This document shows, piece by piece, positions 16,937-25,839 of a DNA stretch of 47,751 bases. The stretch comes from an uncultured Alphaproteobacteria bacterium. GTDB lineage: Bacteria; Pseudomonadota; Alphaproteobacteria; Methylaequorales; Methylaequoraceae. Both the position numbers and the translations under genes were made by a program. Location of the stretch: NCBI GenBank assembly GCA_902522465.1, contig CABYVV010000010.1, positions 1 to 47,751 on the forward strand. Reading direction: 5' to 3'. The notes beneath the pieces are model-generated. The model did not search any database and was not told the DNA's origin. It saw only the letters and a list, made by a program, of their open reading frames with translations. Within the stretch, counting starts at the first letter, position 1. Every line of letters begins with the position of its first letter.

Positions 16937-18811
16937 GTGTTTCACGTGAAACAATTCATTTCTTATGACGTGATTGTTATTGGTGCTGGACATGCTGGAG
17001 TTGAAGCTGCAACTATGGCCTCAAGACTAGGTGCCAAGACGGCATTAATCACCTTCAAAAAAGATGACATTGGCACTCTTTCCTGCAATCCTGCAATGGG
17101 GGGATTAGGAAAAGGCCATTTAATTAGAGAAATCGACGCAATGGGTGGGTTAATTGGTAATGCATCTGATTTATCAGGAATACAATTTCGTGTATTAAAT
17201 AGAACAAGAGGAACTGCAGTTCAGGGACCCAGAGCTCAAATTGATAGATTGCAGTATAAAGAAAATATGTATCAACTTATTAATAATGAGAATATTGACA
17301 TAATCTTTGACGAGGTGATTGACGTAACCTTAGAAACAAAGAACAACCTAAAGAGGATTAACAGCGTTAGGCTTAGCGAAAAAGGCAAAATTATATGCAA
17401 ATCACTAATCGTGACAACTGGAACATTTCTAAAAGGAAGAATCCATCAAGGTAAAGAAAATTGGTCTGCCGGAAGAATGGGTGCTAACCCATCGATAAAA
17501 TTAGCAAATTTCTTCAAAGACCAGAAGTTCAAAATGCTAAGACTTAAAACAGGAACTCCTCCAAGATTATCCAGCAATTCAATAGACTATAATAAATGTA
17601 TGATTCAATATGGAGACAAAAAACCAGAACCATTTTCATTTTTAAGAGAAAGCATAGAAAAAGATCAAATTGCCTGTCACATTACCCAAACTAATGCCAG
17701 AACCCATAAAATTATCAATGATAATTTAAAAAACTCCCCTATCTTTGATGGATCTGTTAAATCCAGAGGTCCAAGATATTGCCCGTCAGTGGAAGACAAA
17801 GTTTTCAAATTTAATTCAAAAGATAATCACCAAATATTTCTTGAACCTGAAACTCTAAATAATGAAGTAACTTACCCGAATGGGATATCAACTTCTCTAC
17901 CCATTAAAACACAACAAGAATTTCTTAGAACAATTAGAGGACTGGAAAAAGTAGAAGTACTGCGATTTGGTTATTCAATTGAATACGACTGTGTAGATAG
18001 CATTGAAATAGATCAAACATTCCAAACAAAAAAAATTGAAGGCTTATACCTAGCCGGACAAATAAATGGAACAACAGGTTATGAAGAAGCTGCTGCTCAA
18101 GGACTATTATCAGGCATAAATGCAGTATTAGGGATCAATAAAAAAGAAGGCTTTGTAATATCCCGCTCTCAGGGGTATTTAGGAGTGCTTTCATCTGACT
18201 TAACAAAAGGAGGGCTTATTGAACCCTACAGAATGTTTACATCAAGAGCAGAATATAGAATCTTGCTAAGGGCGGACAATGCAGACGAAAGACTAACTGA
18301 TTTAGGCATCAAACTTGGTACTGTTGAAGACAAAAGAAAAGCAAAGTGGTTAAGCAAAAAGAAAGTTATGGCTAAAGCCTATAAAAAATTGAATGAACTT
18401 TATGCTTCTCCTCAAGAATATAATAGGTTTCAAATAAAGATAAACCAAGATGGCAAAAAAAGATCAGCTTACGAGGTTTTAGGATACCCTGACACAACAT
18501 GGGACAAATTAAAATTGAAGTGGCCTCAATTAAATGAATTAAATTTAAACAAAACGATAGAACGTCAAATCAAATCTAATTCATTTTATAATAGATACAC
18601 TCATAGACAAGAAATGGAAATTGAAGAACTTAAAAAAGACCAAACCTTAAAGATACGAGATGATGTTAATTACCAAAATTGCAAAGGTTTATCAAATGAG
18701 GTAAAAGAGGTGCTAGAAAAACATAAACCTAACAACATCAAGGAAGCTAGATTACTTCCAGGTATGACACCTGCTGCAGCAAACATATTGCTGAGATTTG
18801 TAAAAAAATAA
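16937..18811 (+). CDS. mnmG: tRNA uridine-5-carboxymethylaminomethyl modification enzyme MnmG
   Basis: 624 residues, full length. FAD-dependent partner of MnmE in wobble-uridine modification. The N-terminal dinucleotide fold has VIGAGHAGVEAA (about 14-25), followed by the family blocks LSCNPAMGGLGKGHL and RTRGTAVQGPRAQIDR. The C-terminal helical domain that binds MnmE ends with LLPGMTPAAANILLRF-type sequence. Start is GTG at 16937, immediately after the mnmE stop. The first six codons (MFHVKQ) contain a complete parS site, so this start is constrained by chromosome segregation as well as translation. Confidence 0.97.
   Translation: MFHVKQFISYDVIVIGAGHAGVEAATMASRLGAKTALITFKKDDIGTLSCNPAMGGLGKGHLIREIDAMGGLIGNASDLSGIQFRVLNRTRGTAVQGPRAQIDRLQYKENMYQLINNENIDIIFDEVIDVTLETKNNLKRINSVRLSEKGKIICKSLIVTTGTFLKGRIHQGKENWSAGRMGANPSIKLANFFKDQKFKMLRLKTGTPPRLSSNSIDYNKCMIQYGDKKPEPFSFLRESIEKDQIACHITQTNARTHKIINDNLKNSPIFDGSVKSRGPRYCPSVEDKVFKFNSKDNHQIFLEPETLNNEVTYPNGISTSLPIKTQQEFLRTIRGLEKVEVLRFGYSIEYDCVDSIEIDQTFQTKKIEGLYLAGQINGTTGYEEAAAQGLLSGINAVLGINKKEGFVISRSQGYLGVLSSDLTKGGLIEPYRMFTSRAEYRILLRADNADERLTDLGIKLGTVEDKRKAKWLSKKKVMAKAYKKLNELYASPQEYNRFQIKINQDGKKRSAYEVLGYPDTTWDKLKLKWPQLNELNLNKTIERQIKSNSFYNRYTHRQEMEIEELKKDQTLKIRDDVNYQNCKGLSNEVKEVLEKHKPNNIKEARLLPGMTPAAANILLRFVKK
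16938..16953. promoter_or_regulatory. parS centromere site 1 (ParB-binding)
   Basis: A perfect 16-bp palindrome, TGTTTCACGTGAAACA, identical to the established chromosomal parS consensus. It overlaps the start of mnmG and encodes FHVKQ there. parA and parB lie within 4 kb in the same operon. Confidence 0.95.
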
Positions 18812-19468
18812 GTGTCAAAATTAAACAACAGAGAAGAATTCAAAAAATTTTTTAATGTTTCACGTGAAACAATATCGATGTTCATTCTATTTGAAACAAT
18901 AATCAAAGAATTTGGTAACAAACACAATATAATTAGCAAAAATTCAATGAACAACATATGGTCACGTCATTTTGCAGATTCGGCCAAAATTTTTTCAATT
19001 TTACATGATGTTGCTTTTCCACGTAAAGAGATTTTAAGCATTTGCGATGTTGGTTCTGGAGCTGGCTTCCCCGGAATAGTTTTAGCAATATTAAATACTG
19101 AAAGAAAAATGAATTTCAATCTAACATTAGTTGAGTCGAATGAAAAAAAAATAAACTTTCTTCTTTACGTAATTGAAAAACTGCAACTTAATGTTGACGT
19201 TAAAAATGCAAGAGTGGAAAATATGAATAAAAAGTTTGATTTAATAACCGCCAGAGCTTTTGCTCCTCTAAAAAGAATTTTTGAAAACACATCAAGAATA
19301 ATCAGTCCTAAGACATTATACGTGCTCCCTAAAGGGAAAAATTGGAAAGAGGAAATTAATCAAATAAAAAAAAAGTGGAACTACGAAGTGAATATTGTTA
19401 AAAATAATAAGATAATTGACAAATCTGGTGGTGTAACACTTATTATAAAAAAACTAAGAATAAAATGA
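18812..19468 (+). CDS. rsmG: 16S rRNA (guanine-N7) methyltransferase RsmG
   Basis: 218 residues. SAM-dependent methyltransferase of the GidB family that methylates a guanine in the 530 loop of 16S rRNA. The SAM-binding motif DVGSGAGFPGIVLAI is near residue 70, and the typical WSRHFADSAKI block precedes it. The GTG start follows the mnmG stop directly. The N-terminal NVSRET peptide (about residues 15-20) is the translation of an embedded parS site, a peptide common in alphaproteobacterial RsmG proteins. Its stop overlaps the parA start by four bases. Confidence 0.96.
   Translation: MSKLNNREEFKKFFNVSRETISMFILFETIIKEFGNKHNIISKNSMNNIWSRHFADSAKIFSILHDVAFPRKEILSICDVGSGAGFPGIVLAILNTERKMNFNLTLVESNEKKINFLLYVIEKLQLNVDVKNARVENMNKKFDLITARAFAPLKRIFENTSRIISPKTLYVLPKGKNWKEEINQIKKKWNYEVNIVKNNKIIDKSGGVTLIIKKLRIK
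18856..18871. promoter_or_regulatory. parS centromere site 2 (ParB-binding)
   Basis: A second perfect TGTTTCACGTGAAACA palindrome, within the 5' part of rsmG, 1918 bases from site 1 and read there as NVSRET. Two close sites should seed one ParB-bound domain at this origin-proximal position. Confidence 0.95.
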
Positions 19469-20256
19469 AGAGAACTGTATTTTCAATAGTCAACCAAAAA
19501 GGTGGGGTAGGCAAGACTACCACAGCTGTTAATCTTGCAACTGCACTTTCTATTTCGGGCAAATCTTGTTTAGTAATAGATCTAGATCCTCAGGGCAACG
19601 CAAGTACTGGTTTTTCCATTCCATCAGAAAGAAGAAAACCCGGAACGTATGAGGTTCTAACACAGAAAGTTGACATGATAGATGCTATAAAATCAACAGA
19701 AGTTAATGGACTTGGTGTAATTCCATCAAGGGTTGATTTATCAAATGCTGAAGCAGAAATACCAAACACGATTATTGAAAAAGAATTTATTTTGAAACAA
19801 GCGATTGAAAAACTTCCTATGCAATACTCTGCAATAATAGTTGATTGTCCGCCAGGCCTGGGGTTTTTGACAATTAATGCATTAGCTGCCTCTAACAAAG
19901 TCTTAATTCCTCTTCAATGTGAATTTTATGCTTTAGAAGGCCTAAGTCAAATACTTAGAGTTATCAAACAAGTTAACACAGAGCTTAATTCTAACCTTGA
20001 TCTTGATGGCATTTTGTTAACGATGCATGATGCTAGAAACAAGTTAAGTATTCAGGTAGAGGAAGATGTTAGAGAGGTAATGGGGTCAGCAGTATATAAG
20101 ACAATAATCCCAAGAAATATCAAAATTTCAGAATCTCCATCGCATGGAAAACCGGTTCTACTATACGATCATGCATGTATAGGTTCAGAAGCATATGTAA
20201 ACCTTGCTGCAGAAGTTTTGGGGAAAGGTAATTTTGGGGGAATGTCTGAGAACTAA
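19465..20256 (+). CDS. parA: Chromosome partitioning ATPase ParA
   Basis: 263 residues, the normal size for a chromosomal ParA (Soj type) without an N-terminal helix-turn-helix. The deviant Walker A motif KGGVGKTTTAVNLA is at about residues 12-25, with VIDLDPQGNAS and the Walker B region AIIVDCPPGLGFLT following. It should bind DNA non-specifically as an ATP dimer and move the ParB-parS complex. Overlaps rsmG by four bases (ATGA), so translation is probably coupled. Confidence 0.97.
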   Translation: MKRTVFSIVNQKGGVGKTTTAVNLATALSISGKSCLVIDLDPQGNASTGFSIPSERRKPGTYEVLTQKVDMIDAIKSTEVNGLGVIPSRVDLSNAEAEIPNTIIEKEFILKQAIEKLPMQYSAIIVDCPPGLGFLTINALAASNKVLIPLQCEFYALEGLSQILRVIKQVNTELNSNLDLDGILLTMHDARNKLSIQVEEDVREVMGSAVYKTIIPRNIKISESPSHGKPVLLYDHACIGSEAYVNLAAEVLGKGNFGGMSEN

Positions 20257-20271
20257 TAAACAAAGGATATA

Positions 20272-21348
20272 ATGAAAAAAATAACGTCAAACAAAAATTC
20301 AAAGAATAATGACATTAATAAATTGTCACCAAATATTAAGAAGAAAAAAATTAAAATGAAGAAAAAACTTGGTATGGGCTTGTCTTCTTTGCTATCGAAA
20401 GACGAAGAATTAGCATCAGTTATAAAAAATAAAGTTCAAAATCAAGTAAAAAATTCTTCATTAAAAATACAAATGCCGAAACTTTCAAACAAAGAAGGTG
20501 GAAAATTATCATTACTCAATTTAAAGACACGAGACACATCAAATCAAAAAACAATTCCTATACAGAATTTAGTCTCAAGTAAATTGCAACCAAGAAAAAT
20601 TTTTGATCAAACAGAACTAGAGGAATTATCCGACTCGATAAAGAGTAATGGGGTTTTACAGCCAATTTTAGTAAGACCATTGAATAAAGAGAGCTCTTCA
20701 TATGAAATTGTAGCTGGCGAACGTCGCTGGAGGGCATCGCAACTAGCAAAGTTACACGAAGTACCAGTAATAATAAGGAATTTCGATGATGAAACTGCTG
20801 TCGGTGTAGCAATGATTGAAAACCTTCAAAGATCTGATCTGAATTTAGTTGAAGAGGCTGAGGGATACCGTACAATGATGAATGTTTTTGAATACACACA
20901 AGAAAAACTTTCTACCCACCTAGGAAAAAGCAGAAGTCACATTGCAAATGTTTTAAGAATACTTTCGCTCTCTAAAAATATAAGAAAACATATCATAAAT
21001 GGTCAATTATCATTTGGTCATGCAAGAACACTGGTTTCGCTTCCAGAAGATCAAGCAAATCAAGCTGTTGATGAAATTCTAAACAAAGAACTAAGTGTCC
21101 GTCAGACAGAACAGCTAGTTAACAAAATGAAAAGAGTATTACGCGGGATCTCAACAACTTATAATGAATCGAAACAAACCAATGTTAATGCTAACATTGA
21201 GCATTTGGAGAGAGAATTGACAAATTTATTAGGATTAAAGATTGTAATTAGCCATAAATCAAATAATACAGGTAATTTATCAATATTTTACAAAACATTA
21301 GATCAGATACAACCTGTCATTGATAAACTCAAATGGAGACCAAAATAA
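20272..21348 (+). CDS. parB: Chromosome partitioning protein ParB
   Basis: 358 residues. Binds the two parS sites in this operon and acts as a CTP-dependent clamp. The ParB/Srx domain contains QPRKIF and the CTP-binding GERRWRAS block, followed by MIENLQRSDLN; a KorB-type helix-turn-helix (HLGKSRSHIANVLRIL) and a dimerisation tail follow. The usual N-terminus resembling LGMGLSSLLS begins at an internal Met (20356), which leaves a 28-residue Lys/Asn-rich extension. AAGGA upstream of ATG 20272 supports the longer form, but the shorter start is possible. Confidence 0.95.
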   Translation: MKKITSNKNSKNNDINKLSPNIKKKKIKMKKKLGMGLSSLLSKDEELASVIKNKVQNQVKNSSLKIQMPKLSNKEGGKLSLLNLKTRDTSNQKTIPIQNLVSSKLQPRKIFDQTELEELSDSIKSNGVLQPILVRPLNKESSSYEIVAGERRWRASQLAKLHEVPVIIRNFDDETAVGVAMIENLQRSDLNLVEEAEGYRTMMNVFEYTQEKLSTHLGKSRSHIANVLRILSLSKNIRKHIINGQLSFGHARTLVSLPEDQANQAVDEILNKELSVRQTEQLVNKMKRVLRGISTTYNESKQTNVNANIEHLERELTNLLGLKIVISHKSNNTGNLSIFYKTLDQIQPVIDKLKWRPK

Positions 21349-21349
21349 A

Positions 21350-22018
21350 ATGAGGCAAGTTATTCTCGACACTGAGACATCTGGACTTGACTTCGAAAAA
21401 GATAGGATCATAGAGATAGGTTGCCTAGAAATAGTTGACGGCGTTTACACTGGAAAGAAATTTCATAACTATTATAAACCGGACAACATTACCATAAGTT
21501 CTGATTCAGAACAAATTCATGGACTCAACAACTCATTTCTTTCCAAATTCCCTACATTTGACAGTTCTGTCCAAGATTTTCTAGAATTTTTAAATGATTC
21601 TCAGTTAATCATACATAATGTACAATTTGATTTATCAATGATTAACGAGTCATTAAAGAGGATGTCAATAAAACAAATTGAAAAGAAAAATACAATATGC
21701 ACTCTAGAATTGGCTAAAAAAAAGTTCCCGGGAAGTAAAAATAATTTAAACGCTCTTTGTAGAAGATTTGACATAAATCTGGATAGTAGAGAAAAACACG
21801 GTGCGTTAATAGATTCTTTTTTGCTACTTGAAGTATACAACGAACTTTTGGGTGGCAAACAAAAGAAATTAGATTTATCAATCCAATCATCTACATCAAA
21901 ACAAAATTTATTAAGGGTTAACTCAAAAAAACACATACTCGTTAACATAACAAATCAAGAAATTTCAGATCATAATGAAATGTTGAAAAACATGAAAAAA
22001 AAGATTTGGGTTGATTAA
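21350..22018 (+). CDS. dnaQ: DNA polymerase III epsilon subunit, 3'-5' proofreading exonuclease
   Basis: 222 residues from ATG 21350, one base after the parB stop. This start places the Exo I motif VILDTETSGLD at the very N-terminus, as in other epsilon subunits; a longer reading frame from 21320 would only add parB-overlapping residues. Exo II (HNVQFDLSMIN) and Exo III (HGALIDSFLL) follow with the acidic residues present. The C-terminal tail that should bind alpha is short and Lys-rich. In many alphaproteobacteria dnaQ sits beside coaE near the origin; here it ends the partition operon instead. Confidence 0.93.
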   Translation: MRQVILDTETSGLDFEKDRIIEIGCLEIVDGVYTGKKFHNYYKPDNITISSDSEQIHGLNNSFLSKFPTFDSSVQDFLEFLNDSQLIIHNVQFDLSMINESLKRMSIKQIEKKNTICTLELAKKKFPGSKNNLNALCRRFDINLDSREKHGALIDSFLLLEVYNELLGGKQKKLDLSIQSSTSKQNLLRVNSKKHILVNITNQEISDHNEMLKNMKKKIWVD

Positions 22019-22042
22019 TCAGCAAGAAGTTTTTGTAAATAC

Positions 22043-22092
22043 TATGTTGTTTCAGAAAAAGATGTCTTTATTATATTGTATATAACAACATA
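22043..22092. terminator. Candidate bidirectional terminator between dnaQ and gshB
   Basis: TATGTTGTT (22043-22051) and AACAACATA (22084-22092) are 9-base inverted arms around an A/T-rich loop of 32 bases. T-rich sequence follows on the plus strand. It fills the gap between two converging genes, which fits a terminator, but the loop is long and the stem has little GC. Confidence 0.35.
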
Positions 22093-23004
22093 CTATATTT
22101 TATTTTTTAAAATCGTCCATATCTTCGCAAGTAAATCGGTATCATATAATTGATTAATTTGGTTAATACCTGTTGGTGACGTTACATTTATTTCAGTTAA
22201 TCTTCCATCTATCAAATCAATCCCAACTAAAAACATTTTATTTTTTTTTAGCACTGGTTTCAATTTTACACAAATTTGTTTTTCTTCTTTTGTTAAGAAT
22301 GATTTTTCTGCGACACCTCCAAGATGCAAATTAGCTTTAAATTGTCCTTCTTTAGGAATCCTATTTAGAACACCACAAGGATTCCCATCTAAAAGTATTA
22401 CTCTTTTATCTCCGAATTTGACTTTATTAATAAATTTTTGCACTACAACTGGAGCGCCATAGTTTTTTAAAATTTTTTTAAATGTCCTAACATTTTTTGA
22501 ACCACTACTATGCGTTATTTTTGTGATTCCTTCACCACCTTTTAAATAGAGAGGTTTGACAACAACGACAGTATGTTCTTTCAAAAACTCTTTAAAATTT
22601 GTAATATCAGAAGTGATAACAGTCTCTGGCATTAGATCGTGAAAATATAGTGGAAAAATTTTTTCCGTAAAGTTTTTTATTCCTGTTGGATCGTTTATAA
22701 AATAAGGTTTTTTATTATTTTTTTTGTGTAATTCCAATAAATAGCAATTTGAAATATAATTCATATCAAATGGCGGATCTTGCCTAATAAAGAATAAATC
22801 AAAATTTTCTAATAAAACTTCTTTTTTTAAGCCAGATTTCAGTTTGTCATTAGTAATATTTCTAGCTAAAGTAGATACTTTGTTTATTTTGAATGATAAA
22901 TCCCTTGGATCTGCAACCCAAATTTCTATTCCTAGTCTCACACCTGATTTAATTAAAGAAATTGTAGTATCAGTTTTTAAATTTAATTTAGAGAAAGGGT
23001 CCAT
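22093..23004 (-). CDS. gshB: Glutathione synthetase
   Basis: 303 residues. ATP-grasp ligase joining gamma-glutamylcysteine and glycine. The N-terminal MDPFSKLNLKTDT block, the VVVKPLYLKGGEGI segment and the C-terminal LTEINVTSPTGI motif with metal-binding Glu/Asn are all typical of bacterial GshB. Third gene of a minus-strand run behind ftsK and the BON lipoprotein, 29 bases after the latter. The gene for the preceding pathway step is not in the window. Confidence 0.95.
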   Translation of the reverse strand: MDPFSKLNLKTDTTISLIKSGVRLGIEIWVADPRDLSFKINKVSTLARNITNDKLKSGLKKEVLLENFDLFFIRQDPPFDMNYISNCYLLELHKKNNKKPYFINDPTGIKNFTEKIFPLYFHDLMPETVITSDITNFKEFLKEHTVVVVKPLYLKGGEGITKITHSSGSKNVRTFKKILKNYGAPVVVQKFINKVKFGDKRVILLDGNPCGVLNRIPKEGQFKANLHLGGVAEKSFLTKEEKQICVKLKPVLKKNKMFLVGIDLIDGRLTEINVTSPTGINQINQLYDTDLLAKIWTILKNKI

Positions 23005-23033
23005 CTGAAATAATGCTGTGATTTTTTTAATAA

Positions 23034-23615
23034 TTAATCCTTTACTCGTTTAATATTTATAATTGTAACTAATTTGGGTATATCCTTCATTTCAGAAAGA
23101 AATTTTTCAAATGTGGTTTTTTCATCTAAGTTTTCTGCTAGTCCTATTACGTAAACAGTCCCCCCAACAACGTCTACACTATAGTTATTACTATTAATCC
23201 CCGATTTAAAAAGTAATCTTGTCATTAGTCTGGACTCAAAAAGAGCGTCTTCAGTCCTTTCTGAAAAACTAACATTAGAACTTATCTTAATTTCATTATA
23301 AACTTTTTTTACTCCATCAACTTCCCAAACACTCTCAATTATTTTCAAACGATTTACTTGATTTGATGAGTAGCCTGTAAGTAGAACTTCCCCTAATGAA
23401 GTACTAACAGTAATATCAGATATGTTAGATAACTTTAAAGATGATAATTTTCCAATTATTTTTGCCTTAAGAAAACTATCATCTACTGAGGCTGAAAAGC
23501 CTTTACTAGAAATTCCCGCATTGGCTGCCATTGAAACTACAGAACTTACTGGACTGCATGTTGAAATAGAAAAAAAAATTAAAAAGAAGCAAATTAAATT
23601 AATTATCTTTTCCAA
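23034..23615 (-). CDS. BON-domain lipoprotein (DolP/YraP-like)
   Basis: 193 residues with a lipoprotein signal peptide: hydrophobic core, then a Cys near residue 20 in SISTC. Two BON domains follow (about residues 47-110 and 120-190), each with the hydrophobic-Gly pattern VLLTGYS and VYVIGLA. Two-BON lipoproteins of this size resemble DolP/YraP, an outer-membrane-associated phospholipid-binding protein; equivalence here is inferred. The TTG start at 23615 has GAGG seven bases upstream and overlaps the end of ftsK by 17 bases, so the two are probably translationally coupled. Confidence 0.8.
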   Translation of the reverse strand: MEKIINLICFFLIFFSISTCSPVSSVVSMAANAGISSKGFSASVDDSFLKAKIIGKLSSLKLSNISDITVSTSLGEVLLTGYSSNQVNRLKIIESVWEVDGVKKVYNEIKISSNVSFSERTEDALFESRLMTRLLFKSGINSNNYSVDVVGGTVYVIGLAENLDEKTTFEKFLSEMKDIPKLVTIINIKRVKD

Positions 23616-25788
23616 CTAATACCTCTCTTCTACCCACATGATTTGCTGGACTAACTATTCCCTCAGATTCCATTTTCTCTATAATTCTTGCGGCTCGGTT
23701 ATAACCTATCTGCAAATGTCGTTGGATAAAGCTTGTAGAAGCCCTTTTTTCTCTACATACAATTGATACTGCTTTGTCATATAATTCGTCACCACTATCA
23801 CTTAACCCTAAATTAAAGTTTTCTTGTTCACTATCTTCAAGCGTTATTGTCTGAAGATATTCTGGTTCACCCTGAGTCTTTAAATGATTTACAACTGACT
23901 GAACTTCTTCTGTTCTTACAAAAGGGCCATGTACTCTTAACAAATTTTCTCCAAGCATAGTTATTAATAAATCCCCTTGACCTAAAAGTTGCTCAGCCCC
24001 CTGCTCCTCTAGAATAGTCCGACTGTTAATTTTATTTACAACTTTATAGCTTATTCTTGTAGGAAAGTTTGATTTTATTGTTCCAGTAATTACATCTACA
24101 GAGGGTCTTTGAGTTGCAACAATTAAATGGATACCTGCAGCTCTTGCCATTTGAGACAAACGTTGAATGGCACCTTCGATTTCTTTGCCAGATGTGATCA
24201 TCAAATCAGCTAATTCATCTACAACTACCACAATATTAGGGAAGGTTGCTAAATCCAATGCCTTTTTCTCCATTACAGGTTTACCTGTTTCAGAATCATA
24301 ACCGACTTGCATTTCTTTGAATATGACTTGTCCATTTTCAATTATTTTTTTTACCTTTTTATTATAATCATCTATTTCTCTAACTTCTAAATATGTCATC
24401 ATTTGATATCTTTTTTCCATTTCTTTAACCGTCCATTTTAATGCAGATATTGCTTTCTTTGGATCTGTTACCACCTCAGTTAGTAAATGAGGAATATCTT
24501 GATAAATGGAAAGTTCTAACATCTTAGGATCAATCAAAATTAATCTACAGTCTTCGGGTGAAAGATAATAAAGAAGAGATAAAAGCATAGCATTAATTCC
24601 CACTGATTTTCCGGATCCAGTTGTTCCTGCTACAAGCAGATGGGGCATTTTAGCTAAATCTACTATTACAGGATTTCCAAATATATCCTTACCCAAAGCA
24701 AGTGGTAATTTGAATTTGTTATTCCTAAATATTTCATGATTAATCAATTCTCTTAGGAAAACAGTTTGTCTTTGTTTATTTGGTATCTCAATCCCTATTG
24801 CATCTTTGCCTGGTATTGTTGAAATTCTTGTTGATTTGGCACTCATTGATCTGGCAATATCCTCAGACAACCTTATTACACTTGAGGAAAGCGTTCCAGG
24901 GGCAGGTGTTAATTCAAATAAGGTTACTATTGGTCCTTGTCTAACATCTGTTATTTGACCACTTATTTTAAAGTCTTTTAAAACTCCAGCTAATAAAGTT
25001 CTATTTACCTCAGTATTCCTTTTATTTTCTGTATCAATTGCGCTAATTCTTTTTTCCTTCTCTAGAAGATCTATGGAAGGAAAAATATAATTTTCTAAAA
25101 CTCTTCGTTTACTTCTTCTTTTAATTACTGATTCTTTATAAGAAGTTTCATTAATATTTTCTTTAATATCGTAAAATTTAAGCCAGTTTAGTGAAAGATT
25201 TAATTTAAAAAGCTTGGCAACTAGTATTATCAAATTTAAAAAATTTTTATACAAAAGAACAAAAAGATTTATTACATCATGGTAGCCAAAGTTAAGTGAA
25301 AGCAATGCTGTTAACAAAAGAAAAAATATGATTACCGTTATTAATAGATAAACATAATCAAAATTCTGGAAATAATAATTAAAATAGATATTTAACCCAT
25401 TACCAATAATACCTGATGAAAATTGCAGTTCATCGTTATTGTTAACTACAAATTGAATTACAAAGCATGACAAAACTATTGTCAAAGGTAGAAAAGTCCA
25501 TGATCTCCATGAAGAATAATTACCAGTAATAACTTTAAAAGAATTAATGAAAAAAAACAAACAAAGAAAGTAGGAAACAATCCCAAAAAGGTTAATTAAA
25601 AATTCAGCCAAAATTGATCCGAATAAACCAAGATAATTTCCAAGATCTTCTCGCTTAGAATCAAATCTTAAAAGAGAGTTATCATCTGGATTTGAAGAAA
25701 TTAGAGAAATAAAAATTACAGAACCTACGAAAAAAAAAATCGAGAAAAAAATTATCTTTTTAAAATTTTCTTTAATTTTGCTAGTCAT
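23599..25788 (-). CDS. ftsK: DNA translocase FtsK
   Basis: 729 residues, a compact FtsK with a short linker. About four or five membrane segments occupy residues 12-200. The motor domain has Walker A GTTGSGKS near residue 388 and Walker B VVVVDELADL near 521. The C-terminal gamma winged helix (about 665-729, ending RREVLVGKDN) contains the ASTSFIQRHLQIGYNRAARI block that reads polar DNA sequences (KOPS-type). It pumps chromosome termini across the septum and activates XerCD recombination at dif. It is divergent from ubiH across a 51-base gap. Confidence 0.96.
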   Translation of the reverse strand: MTSKIKENFKKIIFFSIFFFVGSVIFISLISSNPDDNSLLRFDSKREDLGNYLGLFGSILAEFLINLFGIVSYFLCLFFFINSFKVITGNYSSWRSWTFLPLTIVLSCFVIQFVVNNNDELQFSSGIIGNGLNIYFNYYFQNFDYVYLLITVIIFFLLLTALLSLNFGYHDVINLFVLLYKNFLNLIILVAKLFKLNLSLNWLKFYDIKENINETSYKESVIKRRSKRRVLENYIFPSIDLLEKEKRISAIDTENKRNTEVNRTLLAGVLKDFKISGQITDVRQGPIVTLFELTPAPGTLSSSVIRLSEDIARSMSAKSTRISTIPGKDAIGIEIPNKQRQTVFLRELINHEIFRNNKFKLPLALGKDIFGNPVIVDLAKMPHLLVAGTTGSGKSVGINAMLLSLLYYLSPEDCRLILIDPKMLELSIYQDIPHLLTEVVTDPKKAISALKWTVKEMEKRYQMMTYLEVREIDDYNKKVKKIIENGQVIFKEMQVGYDSETGKPVMEKKALDLATFPNIVVVVDELADLMITSGKEIEGAIQRLSQMARAAGIHLIVATQRPSVDVITGTIKSNFPTRISYKVVNKINSRTILEEQGAEQLLGQGDLLITMLGENLLRVHGPFVRTEEVQSVVNHLKTQGEPEYLQTITLEDSEQENFNLGLSDSGDELYDKAVSIVCREKRASTSFIQRHLQIGYNRAARIIEKMESEGIVSPANHVGRREVLVGKDN

Positions 25789-25839
25789 TTGATTATTTAA
25801 GTATATTAATTTTAAAGAAAAAATATAATAAAATTTATA

